Program-made: the position numbers and the translations under genes
From: Bacillota bacterium
GTDB lineage: Bacteria; Bacillota; Desulfotomaculia; Desulfotomaculales; JAJYZD01
DNA length: 7,432 nt
Direction of reading: 5' to 3'
NCBI GenBank assembly: GCA_021800315.1
Contig: JAJYZD010000190.1
Coordinates: 1-7,432, forward strand
Notes under the pieces: model-generated
What the model saw: the letters and a program-made list of their open reading frames with translations, nothing else
Databases searched by the model: none
What the model was told of the DNA's origin: nothing
Shown here: positions 1 through 7,432 of the stretch, piece after piece
Layout of the letters: each line of letters begins with the position of its first letter
How positions within the stretch are numbered: position 1 is the first letter of the stretch

Positions 1-160
1 GCTTCAATAATGTTCTTAGATCAACATCTCTAGTATAATTCAAAAATACTTCAGTGAGTTCCAAAACGTCGTACCATGATTGGAGTTGCGACCAAAGGGT
101 ATGTGCTTCTCCAGCATTTATGTTGGACTCAGCTTTGTTTGAAGAAAAGATATTGTTCAT
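1..160 (-). CDS. Partial protein, possibly DUF3231-like spore-former protein (3'-truncated by window edge)
   Basis: From an ATG at 160 the frame is open to the left edge, giving 53 residues. It begins MNNIFSSNKAESNINAGEAH and continues TLWSQLQSWYDVLELTEVFL. An AAGGAG site lies at 180-175, 14 nt upstream, which is rather long. No in-frame earlier start is available, because a TAA lies between the site and the ATG. The NAGEAHTLW segment followed by a helical aromatic/leucine stretch resembles the beginning of the DUF3231 family of helical-bundle, ferritin-like proteins in Bacillus and Clostridia spore formers. That is recognition from memory of a short fragment, so the family is tentative while the coding call is firmer. 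Base composition is much more A+T-rich than kdp. Confidence 0.6.
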   Translation of the reverse strand, partial: MNNIFSSNKAESNINAGEAHTLWSQLQSWYDVLELTEVFLNYTRDVDLRTLLK

Positions 161-246
161 TGTATTTAAAACAACTCCTTAGATTTATCTCCCGACCGCT
201 AACTCTGATGCCTTAACCTACCGCTACACGCTTACACCACCGTACT

Positions 247-260
247 TCACCAGATGGTGA
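247..260. promoter_or_regulatory. Inverted repeat TCACCA-GA-TGGTGA, possible operator
   Basis: Two perfect 6-bp arms with a 2-bp spacer lie 87 bp upstream of the left-edge gene start, just downstream (in minus-strand sense) of an AT-rich promoter-like block. The position would suit a repressor site, but the repeat is short and unsupported by a second copy. Confidence 0.25.
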
Positions 261-554
261 TTCAGGTATATATTATCCTATCCACCATTTATGCGCGATA
301 ATCACGGTAATGATTGGAAACGTACGGCCGGTCGGCAACCACGAAATGACAGTCCTCTCCGAAGTTGTTCAGATGGTATGAGCGGGAGCACCGACTCATT
401 GCGATCCTGGGGAAGACCGGTGTCCTATGGGAAGAAAAGACCAGGTGCACCATGGAAGCAGTGGGGTATGGGTTCTGGTAATATGGTAATATTTGCCGTA
501 GACAGCGCGGGGGAGGCCCTCCTCCCATCCGGGATGACAACACCCAGTAGAGAC

Positions 555-587
555 CCGCCTCATAGGGCGGTTTCCCGCGGACCCGGC
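555..587 (-). other. T-box-like 3' fragment / hairpin downstream of the transporter gene
   Basis: The minus strand reads GGGTCCGCGGGAAACCGCC and then a hairpin CCGCC/GGCGG (arms 570-566 and 559-555, six-base loop). This resembles the end of a T-box leader (GGGTGG.ACCGCGGGAAA followed by a terminator stem), but the diagnostic TGG bulge is missing, no specifier region fits in the roughly 20 bases before the transporter stop, and no T-run follows. It may be a relic, a weak terminator or chance. Confidence 0.2.
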
Positions 588-606
588 CTGTGTTTCAGGT
601 TGGTTT

Positions 607-1041
607 TCAACTCAATTGCCGGCGCAGCATGAGCCAGGCCCCGCCGGCCATCGCCAACGCCCCCAGGATCCGGTACCAGTTGAAGGGAATCTTCTCCAGC
701 CCGAAGAGGCCAAAGTAGTCAATCAAGGCCGCCGTACAGACCTGCCCGAGAATAATTGCCGTGGTCGCCCCGGCTACCCCCACTAACGGAATACTTCGGG
801 CAACCGCATAAATTATCATTACGCCGATGAATCCGCCGAGGTAGGTATACCATGGAGCCTTGGTAAAAACTGAACCATCCCCCACCCTGAACGCAAAGAC
901 CAGGGCGGCGGCCAGAACCAGTCCCGTTGCATGCACTATGAAAGTAGTTTCCCAGAGTCCGGCCACCTTGCCCAGTGCCGCGTTAAGACTCCCTTGCAAA
1001 GCCATTGCCACCCCGCTGCCTGCCGCCACCAGAAGAGCCAT
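607..1041 (-). CDS. YdcZ-type (DUF606) small DMT-superfamily membrane transporter
   Basis: This is a 144-residue, strongly hydrophobic protein with about five membrane segments (roughly 1-19, 31-51, 66-84, 88-108, 122-140). The family pattern is clear: MALQGSLNAALGK (13-25), GGFIGVMIIYAV (69-80), then GVAGATTAIILGQ (88-100) and AALIDYFGLFGLEKIPF (104-120) with a final glycine-rich helix. Members of this drug/metabolite-transporter branch are about 140-150 residues long, so it is complete. The substrate is unknown and no function should be inferred beyond membrane export. The ATG at 1041 is the first standard start, but the good AAAGGAG site (1071-1065) is 23 nt upstream. It would better suit an in-frame ATT (1059-1057) or CTG (1056-1054), adding five or six residues. 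The gene follows the kdp terminator, so it is probably a separate unit or depends on read-through. Confidence 0.85.
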   Translation of the reverse strand: MALLVAAGSGVAMALQGSLNAALGKVAGLWETTFIVHATGLVLAAALVFAFRVGDGSVFTKAPWYTYLGGFIGVMIIYAVARSIPLVGVAGATTAIILGQVCTAALIDYFGLFGLEKIPFNWYRILGALAMAGGAWLMLRRQLS

Positions 1042-1064
1042 GACCCGAATCCCCAGAATAACCG

Positions 1065-1156
1065 CTCCTTTCCCTTACCGCCTGCGAGTAGGTTTGCCCT
1101 CTCCGGGGCACCGTTATGTCTCGACATGCAGGCATTTCGGGAAACCGGGATAACGG
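1065..1156 (-). other. Potentially structured leader of the YdcZ-like transporter gene
   Basis: Between the terminator and the transporter gene the minus strand can form several stems. CCGTTAT (1156-1150) pairs with ATAACGG (1117-1111). GCCTGC (1133-1128) pairs with GCAGGC (1085-1080), enclosing a short ATGT/ACAT hairpin and TGCCC (1110-1106) with GGGCA (1099-1095) around a CGGAGA loop. The first two stems interleave, so they are either mutually exclusive or a pseudoknot. The leader ends in AAAGGAG (1071-1065). I could not match it to a known riboswitch class, and no clear promoter is visible. The stems are seen by eye only. Confidence 0.3.
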
Positions 1157-1167
1157 CATCCGCGGCT

Positions 1168-1215
1168 GAAGAAAAACGGCGCACCCTCGGCAGTAATATG
1201 TGCGCCCTTCTTTTT
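1168..1215. terminator. Rho-independent terminator after kdpE, probably bidirectional
   Basis: A 7-bp perfect stem pairs GGCGCAC (1178-1184) with GTGCGCC (1200-1206) around a 15-base loop. On the minus strand the stem is followed by GTTTTTCTT (1177-1169); on the plus strand by CTTCTTTTTC (1207-1216). It begins about 18 bases after the kdpE stop, so it should end the kdp transcript and separate it from the transporter gene. No plus-strand gene requires the other direction. Confidence 0.8.
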
Positions 1216-1224
1216 CCGCACGTT

Positions 1225-1911
1225 CTATAGCAGCCGGTAACCCACGCCCGGCTCGGTGACGAGATGGCGGGGACGGGACGGGTCCGCTTCGATCTTGCGC
1301 CGCAACTGCCCCACGTAGACCCGCAGGTAGTGGGTCTCGTTCTCGGCGGCGGGACCCCACACGGCGCGCAACAGTTGTTTGGGCGTCAACACCTTCCCGG
1401 CGAAAGCCGCCATGTTCTTGATCAACTCGTATTCCGTGGGCGTCAACTTGACCTCGTTGTCCTTCACGGTCACCCGGCGCCTGGCTACGTCGATCACCAG
1501 GTCGCCGAAAGTCAGCACCGGCTCGTTGCCGGCGCCCGCCGCGTGGCGAAGCGCGGCCCGGATGCGGGCCAACAGTTCCCCCATGCCGAAAGGCTTGGTC
1601 AGGTAATCGTCGGCCCCGGCGTCCAGGGCGGCGATCTTGTCGCTTTCCGCTTCCCGCACGGAAAGGATGATCACCGGCACCTTGGACCATTCGCGCAGAC
1701 GGTCGATGACCTCCAGGCCGTCGAGGTCCGGGAGCCCCAGATCCAGAAGCACGAGATCGGGTTTGTAGGTCATGGCCAGCGAAAGACCTTCCCCGCCGCT
1801 TCCGGCCGCCTCCACCTCGTAGCCATGCTCGCGCAGGGATACCCGCAGGAGCCGCCGGATCTGCTTTTCATCGTCTATGAGCAGGATGCGGGCTCCCTTA
1901 CCGGTCTCCAT
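1225..1911 (-). CDS. kdpE: KdpE, OmpR-family response regulator of the kdp operon
   Basis: KdpE is the DNA-binding partner of KdpD and activates the kdp operon when phosphorylated. The protein has 228 residues, a normal length. The receiver domain covers about residues 6-122: acidic pocket Asp13/Asp14 (LIDDE), phospho-acceptor Asp57 (LLDLGLP), Ser84, and Lys106 in TKPF. A winged-helix DNA-binding domain covers about 131-228, with LTPTEYELI (156-164), the recognition-helix region NETHYLRVYVGQLRRKIE (191-208) and the family-typical end VTEPGVGYRLL. The start is the ATG at 1911 (METGKGARILLIDDE), because the receiver fold begins there and an AAGGTGG ribosome site lies 5 nt upstream. The frame is open upstream to a GTG at 2046, but that would add only 45 repeat-encoded residues (GPPARRQAGWGTKV three times) and is unlikely. 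The start codon lies inside the end of kdpD, suggesting translational coupling. Confidence 0.96.
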   Translation of the reverse strand: METGKGARILLIDDEKQIRRLLRVSLREHGYEVEAAGSGGEGLSLAMTYKPDLVLLDLGLPDLDGLEVIDRLREWSKVPVIILSVREAESDKIAALDAGADDYLTKPFGMGELLARIRAALRHAAGAGNEPVLTFGDLVIDVARRRVTVKDNEVKLTPTEYELIKNMAAFAGKVLTPKQLLRAVWGPAAENETHYLRVYVGQLRRKIEADPSRPRHLVTEPGVGYRLL

Positions 1912-4750
1912 GCACACCACCTTCGTACCCCAACCCGCCTGGCGGCGGGCCGGGGGCCCCACCTTCGTACCCCAACCCGCCTGGCGGCGGGCCGGGGGCC
2001 CCACCTTCGTACCCCAACCCGCCTGGCGGCGGGCCGGGGGCCCCACCTTCCCCGGCCGCGGGGACGTGCTCCGGAGCGTCCTTGGAAAGCGGCAGGGAGA
2101 TTTTGATCACCACACCCCCATCCGGGCTGTTCACCGCGTGAATAGTGCCGCCGTGCGCTTCGATGATGCCTTTGCAGATGGCCAGGCCCAGTCCGGTGCC
2201 GCTCACCTGCCGCGGCGAATGGAGACGGTAGAACTTGTCGAAGACCCGGTCCAGGTCTTCGGGGGGAATCTGGGTGCCGCGGTCGCTTATCTCCACTTCC
2301 AGGTTCTCCGCCCGGCGCCCGGCCGAGATCCTGATCTCGCTGGCGGGTTGGGAATATTTCAGGGCGTTGTCCAGGCAGTTGATAACGACCTGCTCGATCA
2401 ATACGTAATCGGCCTTTACCAGGGGCAGTCCCGGCTCAATGTCTATTTTGAGCGGGCGGCTGGCCAGGGACTCGCCGGTATGGCTCGCGGCCACGCCGAT
2501 GATGTCCTGGATGTCACACCATTCGCGGTTCAGCTTCAGCATGCCGCTCTCCAGCCGGGCCATGTCCAGGAGGTTGTTGAGGAACCGGTTCATCCGCCTC
2601 GCCTCCTGCTGTACGGCCTGCAAAAGGTCGCGCCGGGCTTTTTCGCTGTACACGCTTTCGTCCTCCAAAAGGCCGCTTACGGAACCGATGATGGAGGCCA
2701 GGGGGGTGCGCAGGTCGTGGGAGAGGGAGTTGAACAGGGCGATCCGCAATTGTTCCGATTCGGCCAGCAGTTGGGCGTCCCGGGCCTGCTCAGCCAACTG
2801 GATCCGGCTCACCGCCAGGGCCGCCAGGCCGGCGAAAGCCTCCAGGAGGCGGCGCTGCTCCGCCTGCAGCAATTTGTCCGGACTGTCCAGGCGGATGCCC
2901 AGCACGCCGCGGACCCCTTTTTCGGTGCGCAACGGCAGATAGAGAGCGTCGGCGCCGTCCAGGGTTTCGGTACCCCGACCGGCGATCTCCCCGTGCTCAA
3001 AAGCCCAGGTGGCCACCGCCCGCTCGTTTTCCCCCAGAAGGAATTTACCCTGCGGATCCGTGGTAGCCTGCAATTGCAGTTGGCCGCCCTTATCCGGCAG
3101 GATGGCCACCACCTGACCCTGCACCGTTTCGGCAATCTTGCGGGTGACGCTCTCCAAAACCGGCGAAAGATCGGAAACGGCGGCAATCTCGCGGCTCAAG
3201 GCGTAAAGGGCCGCCGTCCGGTTTTCCCTCTGACGGGAACTCGTGATCTGGAGGCGGAGCCGGCCCGAGAGGGACCCGGTGAAAAGTGCCACCAGAAGGA
3301 AGATAACGAAACTGAACAGGTAGCGCGGATCGTGGAACATGAACCGAAAGGAGGGCGGCACGAAGAAAAAGTCAAAGGTCAAAAGCCCCACCACCGCGGC
3401 GGTGACGGCCGGCCCTGTGCCCCAGCGCACCGCGGAAAACAGGACGGGCAATACGTAGATCATGTCGACGTTGACCAGCCCGATGCCTGCTGTAGCGAGC
3501 AAACCGGCCAGGACGGTAAAAAGAAGCATCAGGAGGATGGCTCCCAGGTGAGGCATGGCGGTGAACGGCTCACGGGGGAAAGGGGCGGTGGTCCGGGTTC
3601 CCTCCTTTTCCTGCTTGGTCTGGCCGGGGATAACGTGGACGCTGATACCGTGGCTCTGCCGGATGATCTTGTCCACCACCGAACCGTGCAACAACTCCCA
3701 CCACCTGGAACGCAGGGGCTTGCCGATAATGATCTGGGATACGTTGCGGGTGCGGGCCAGTTCCAGCAATTCGTCGGCCACATCGTTGCCGGAAAGGGTG
3801 ACCGTCTCCGCTCCCAGTTCTTCGGCCAGACGCTTGTTCCTGGACAGGCTGTCCTTGGCCTCCTCGCTGACCGGAAAACGCCTGGGAGCGTCCACGTTGA
3901 CCGCCAGCCACTCGGACTGCAGCCCTTCAGCCAGGCGGCGCGCGGTGCGGATCAGTTGGGCGGAAAAGGGGGAAGCGCTGATACAGACCATGACCCGCTC
4001 GCCAGTTGGCCAGGGACCGGCGATGCCGTGCAGCCGCATATATTTTTCGACCTGGCGGTCCACCCGCTTGGCCGTGTACCGCAGTGCCATCTCCCGCAGG
4101 GCGTTGATGTTACCAGGCCGGAAAAACTTGCGCAAGGCGAACTCGGCCTGGCCCGCAACGTACACTTTACCTTCTTTCAGACGCTGCAGGAGTTCTTCGG
4201 GCGGTATGTCCACCAACTGGATTTGAAAGGCGTTCTCCAGCATGCGGTCCGGAACGGTTTCCCGCACCTTCACCCCGGTGACCTGGGCCACAATGTCGTT
4301 CAGCGTCTCCAGGTGCTGGATGTTCAGCGTGGTGTACACGTTGATCCCGGCCGCCAGAAGCTCCTCCACGTCCTGGAACCGCCTGGCGTGGCGGGAACCC
4401 GGTATGTTGGTGTGGGCCAGTTCGTCCACCAGAACCACGGCCGGGTGACGTTTGAGGATGGCGTCCAGGTCCATCTCCGGAAATTCCTTGCCCCGGTAAG
4501 ACAGGGAACGGGGGGAAACAGCGGGCAGACCGGAGAGCAAGGCCTCGGTCTCCAGCCGTTTGTGGGTTTCCACCCAGCCCACCACCAGGTCCAGCCCTTC
4601 CTTCAGCCGCTCCTGGGCCGCCTCCAGCATGGCGTAGGTCTTACCCACCCCGGCCGCCGCCCCGAGAAAGACCGTCAGCTTACCGTGCTCTTCTTTTGGC
4701 TCCAAACTGGCCAGCAGGGCATCGGGATCCACGCGTCGTTCCTTCGGCAT
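1898..4750 (-). CDS. kdpD: KdpD, potassium/turgor sensor histidine kinase with a repeat-derived C-terminal tail
   Basis: KdpD is a membrane sensor kinase that phosphorylates and dephosphorylates KdpE in response to K+ limitation. It has 950 residues, longer than the roughly 890-900 usual for the family. Domains in order: N-terminal KdpD domain with Walker A GAAAGVGKT (30-38) and Walker B VVLVDELAHTN (105-115); universal-stress-protein domain (about 250-375) with IIGKPLRSRW; four membrane segments (about 402-424, 427-445, 446-464, 476-496); GAF-like region (about 525-650); HisKA with the phospho-acceptor His678 in SHDLRTPL; N box with Asn791/Asn795; ATP-lid boxes DRGTQIP (823-829) and GTGLGLAI (851-858). 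The second Gly of the usual DxGxG box is Gln827. Residues 901-950 are three copies of EGGAPGPPPGGLGY plus a short end, encoded by a 42-bp tandem repeat; without them the protein would have normal length. The ATG at 4750 follows a purine-rich site (GGAAGGGAAG). The end overlaps kdpE by 14 bases. Confidence 0.97.
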   Translation of the reverse strand: MPKERRVDPDALLASLEPKEEHGKLTVFLGAAAGVGKTYAMLEAAQERLKEGLDLVVGWVETHKRLETEALLSGLPAVSPRSLSYRGKEFPEMDLDAILKRHPAVVLVDELAHTNIPGSRHARRFQDVEELLAAGINVYTTLNIQHLETLNDIVAQVTGVKVRETVPDRMLENAFQIQLVDIPPEELLQRLKEGKVYVAGQAEFALRKFFRPGNINALREMALRYTAKRVDRQVEKYMRLHGIAGPWPTGERVMVCISASPFSAQLIRTARRLAEGLQSEWLAVNVDAPRRFPVSEEAKDSLSRNKRLAEELGAETVTLSGNDVADELLELARTRNVSQIIIGKPLRSRWWELLHGSVVDKIIRQSHGISVHVIPGQTKQEKEGTRTTAPFPREPFTAMPHLGAILLMLLFTVLAGLLATAGIGLVNVDMIYVLPVLFSAVRWGTGPAVTAAVVGLLTFDFFFVPPSFRFMFHDPRYLFSFVIFLLVALFTGSLSGRLRLQITSSRQRENRTAALYALSREIAAVSDLSPVLESVTRKIAETVQGQVVAILPDKGGQLQLQATTDPQGKFLLGENERAVATWAFEHGEIAGRGTETLDGADALYLPLRTEKGVRGVLGIRLDSPDKLLQAEQRRLLEAFAGLAALAVSRIQLAEQARDAQLLAESEQLRIALFNSLSHDLRTPLASIIGSVSGLLEDESVYSEKARRDLLQAVQQEARRMNRFLNNLLDMARLESGMLKLNREWCDIQDIIGVAASHTGESLASRPLKIDIEPGLPLVKADYVLIEQVVINCLDNALKYSQPASEIRISAGRRAENLEVEISDRGTQIPPEDLDRVFDKFYRLHSPRQVSGTGLGLAICKGIIEAHGGTIHAVNSPDGGVVIKISLPLSKDAPEHVPAAGEGGAPGPPPGGLGYEGGAPGPPPGGLGYEGGAPGPPPGGLGYEGGVHGDR
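1917..1923 (-). promoter_or_regulatory. Ribosome binding site of kdpE, supplied by the tandem repeat
   Basis: AAGGTGG sits 5 nt upstream of the kdpE ATG and decides that start. The bases belong to the outermost unit of the 42-bp repeat; equivalent AAGGTGG sites occur in each further unit but have no properly spaced start codon beyond them. Confidence 0.75.
1917..2050. repeat. 42-bp tandem repeat, 3 perfect copies plus a partial, across the kdpD/kdpE junction
   Basis: The sequence repeats exactly with period 42: the motif CTTCGTACCCCAACCCGCC starts at 1921, 1963 and 2005, and a fourth partial unit (CCACCTTC) closes the array at 2050. Each unit contains an inverted repeat (CCCGCC, four-base loop, GGCGGG) and a GGGGCCCC palindrome. 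No stop codon occurs in any of the six frames. In the kdpD frame it reads EGGAPGPPPGGLGY, in the kdpE frame GPPARRQAGWGTKV. Identity of the copies implies recent expansion or homogenisation. Whether the unit occurs elsewhere in the genome cannot be seen from this window. Confidence 0.97.
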
Positions 4751-4788
4751 GACAACTTCCCTTCCGGTCCCGGGGCCGTCCGGGACCG

Positions 4789-5367
4789 CTAAGACTTGCC
4801 CGCTAATTTGTCCAGGGCCAGGTTCAGCCGCAGGACGTTAACCCTGGGATTACCCATAAAGCCCAGTTCCGGTCCCTTGATATGGTTTTGCACCAGGGTC
4901 CGCACCTGGTCTTCGGACAGGTGTCTGGCTTTGGCCACCCGCGGCACCTGCAAAAAGGCCGCCGCCGGGCTGATGTCGGGATCCAGGCCGCTTGCCGACG
5001 ACGTCACCAGGTCGGACGGCACGGGGGCGCCGGGGGGCAAACCGTTTTCTTTCCGTACCAGGGCGGCCCTCCGGGCCACATGCTTGATGAGGGTCTTGCT
5101 GGTCGGACCCAGGTTGGAACCGCCGGAAGCGGTGGCGTCATACCCGTGACCGGCGGCCGAGGGCCGGCCGTGAAAATAGCCGGGGCCGCTGAACTTCTGA
5201 CCGATCAGGGAGGATCCCACCGGCCGCCCGTCCCGGTAAATGATGGATCCGTCGGCTTGGCGCGGAAATAAACCCTGCGCCAGGCCGGTTACGGCCAGGG
5301 GGTAGGCCACACCCGTCAGGATGGTCATAAAAAGGAGCAGTAAGACGGCCGTCTTGAGAGTCTTCAT
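4789..5367 (-). CDS. kdpC: KdpC, potassium-transporting ATPase subunit C
   Basis: KdpC is the small single-span subunit of the Kdp pump; in the family it binds KdpB and KdpA and promotes ATP binding. The protein has 192 residues, a normal family length. An N-terminal membrane segment covers about residues 7-30 (AVLLLLFMTILTGVAYPLAV), and the rest is extracytoplasmic. Family signatures are PGYFHGRPSA (62-71), GGSNLGPTSK (82-91), VPSDLVTSSASGLDPDISP (116-134) and the C-terminal VLRLNLALD (178-186). The ATG at 5367 is chosen because it starts directly before the hydrophobic segment. Its ribosome site is mediocre: a GGGG run at 5381-5378 and an AAAGG further up. It lies 43 bp after kdpB and 38 bp before kdpD, as expected in one operon. 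Confidence 0.97.
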   Translation of the reverse strand: MKTLKTAVLLLLFMTILTGVAYPLAVTGLAQGLFPRQADGSIIYRDGRPVGSSLIGQKFSGPGYFHGRPSAAGHGYDATASGGSNLGPTSKTLIKHVARRAALVRKENGLPPGAPVPSDLVTSSASGLDPDISPAAAFLQVPRVAKARHLSEDQVRTLVQNHIKGPELGFMGNPRVNVLRLNLALDKLAGKS

Positions 5368-5410
5368 GGCTGCTTATCCCCATACCTTTCAGGATATAGT
5401 TTTTGACCGT

Positions 5411-7432
<2,022 letters not shown>

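Larger units (their letters stand above)
161..606. other. Intergenic stretch without a convincing gene
   Basis: The left part (about 161-300) is A+T-richer than the operon and includes an AT-rich block at 267-277 that could hold a promoter for the left-edge gene, though no confident -35 is seen. The right part (about 300-606) is G+C-rich. Open frames exist on both strands (for example 113 codons from 291 on the plus strand and 84 from 543 on the minus strand), but they lack ribosome sites and recognisable domains. Small hairpins include GGGAGG/CCTCCC at 511-526. Nothing is identified with confidence. Confidence 0.5.

Noticed and set aside
181..260. Possible tRNA-like sequence on the minus strand (GTAGCGGTAGGTTAAGG region)
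   Set aside because: No cloverleaf, no acceptor-stem pairing and no TTC-type arm could be drawn; only a loose resemblance to a D-arm.
300..600. Group II intron or transposon remnant
   Set aside because: A CCTATGGGAAG string and G+C-rich hairpins suggested it, but no domain V, no intron ends, no terminal inverted repeats and no reverse transcriptase or transposase coding are present.
291..632. Plus-strand 113-codon frame in the left intergenic region
   Set aside because: No ribosome site precedes it, the composition is low-complexity (Gly, Ser, Arg, Pro), it runs into the end of the opposing transporter gene, and no family is recognisable.
983..1690. Minus-strand 235-codon frame running through kdpE into the leader, containing TYYCRGCAVF
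   Set aside because: It overlaps kdpE in another frame, and the cysteine-containing part is simply the terminator hairpin translated.
1912..2046. Upstream GTG start for KdpE adding 45 repeat-encoded residues
   Set aside because: The ATG at 1911 has a well-spaced ribosome site and begins the receiver domain at the normal distance; the extension is only repeat sequence.
1877..4792. A 971-codon plus-strand open frame opposite kdpD
   Set aside because: It is antisense to a full, motif-complete kdpD. Long antisense frames arise from G+C-rich third positions, and this one shows no domain and no ribosome site.

Overview
The window is mostly one minus-strand potassium-uptake operon, read from right to left: kdpB (its first residues lie beyond the right edge), kdpC, kdpD and kdpE. 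A short membrane transporter gene of the YdcZ type follows on the same strand. At the far left are an A+T-rich intergenic stretch and the first 53 codons of another minus-strand gene. All five recognisable genes and the left-edge fragment point the same way. No plus-strand gene is supported; the very long plus-strand open frame opposite kdpD is a codon-bias shadow.

The organism looks like a G+C-rich endospore-forming Firmicute, probably a Clostridia lineage of the Desulfotomaculum/Moorella sort. The reasons are strong AAGGAG-type ribosome sites, a full-length Kdp system with sensor and regulator in one co-directional operon, and a left-edge protein resembling the DUF3231 family of spore formers. 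This placement is inference; there is no rRNA or other marker here.

Layout. 7432-5411 is KdpB, the P-type ATPase subunit. 5367-4789 is KdpC. 4750-1898 is KdpD, the sensor kinase. 1911-1225 is KdpE, the response regulator, which overlaps the end of kdpD by 14 bases. 1206-1168 is a hairpin terminator that looks bidirectional. 1156-1065 is a leader with competing stems. 1041-607 is the YdcZ-like transporter. 606-161 has no convincing gene, and 160-1 is the partial spore-type protein. KdpB and KdpC, with KdpA (expected just outside the window), form the high-affinity K+ pump. KdpD and KdpE switch the operon on when K+ is scarce.

The oddest feature is a perfect 42-bp tandem repeat (three full copies plus a partial) lying exactly across the kdpD/kdpE junction. 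It gives KdpD a Gly/Pro-rich C-terminal tail of three 14-residue repeats. It supplies the kdpE Shine-Dalgarno sequence, carries a G+C-rich hairpin in every copy, and is free of stop codons in all six frames. This is the best candidate for something undescribed. Other points of interest are an altered ATP-binding box in KdpD and the leader of the transporter gene.
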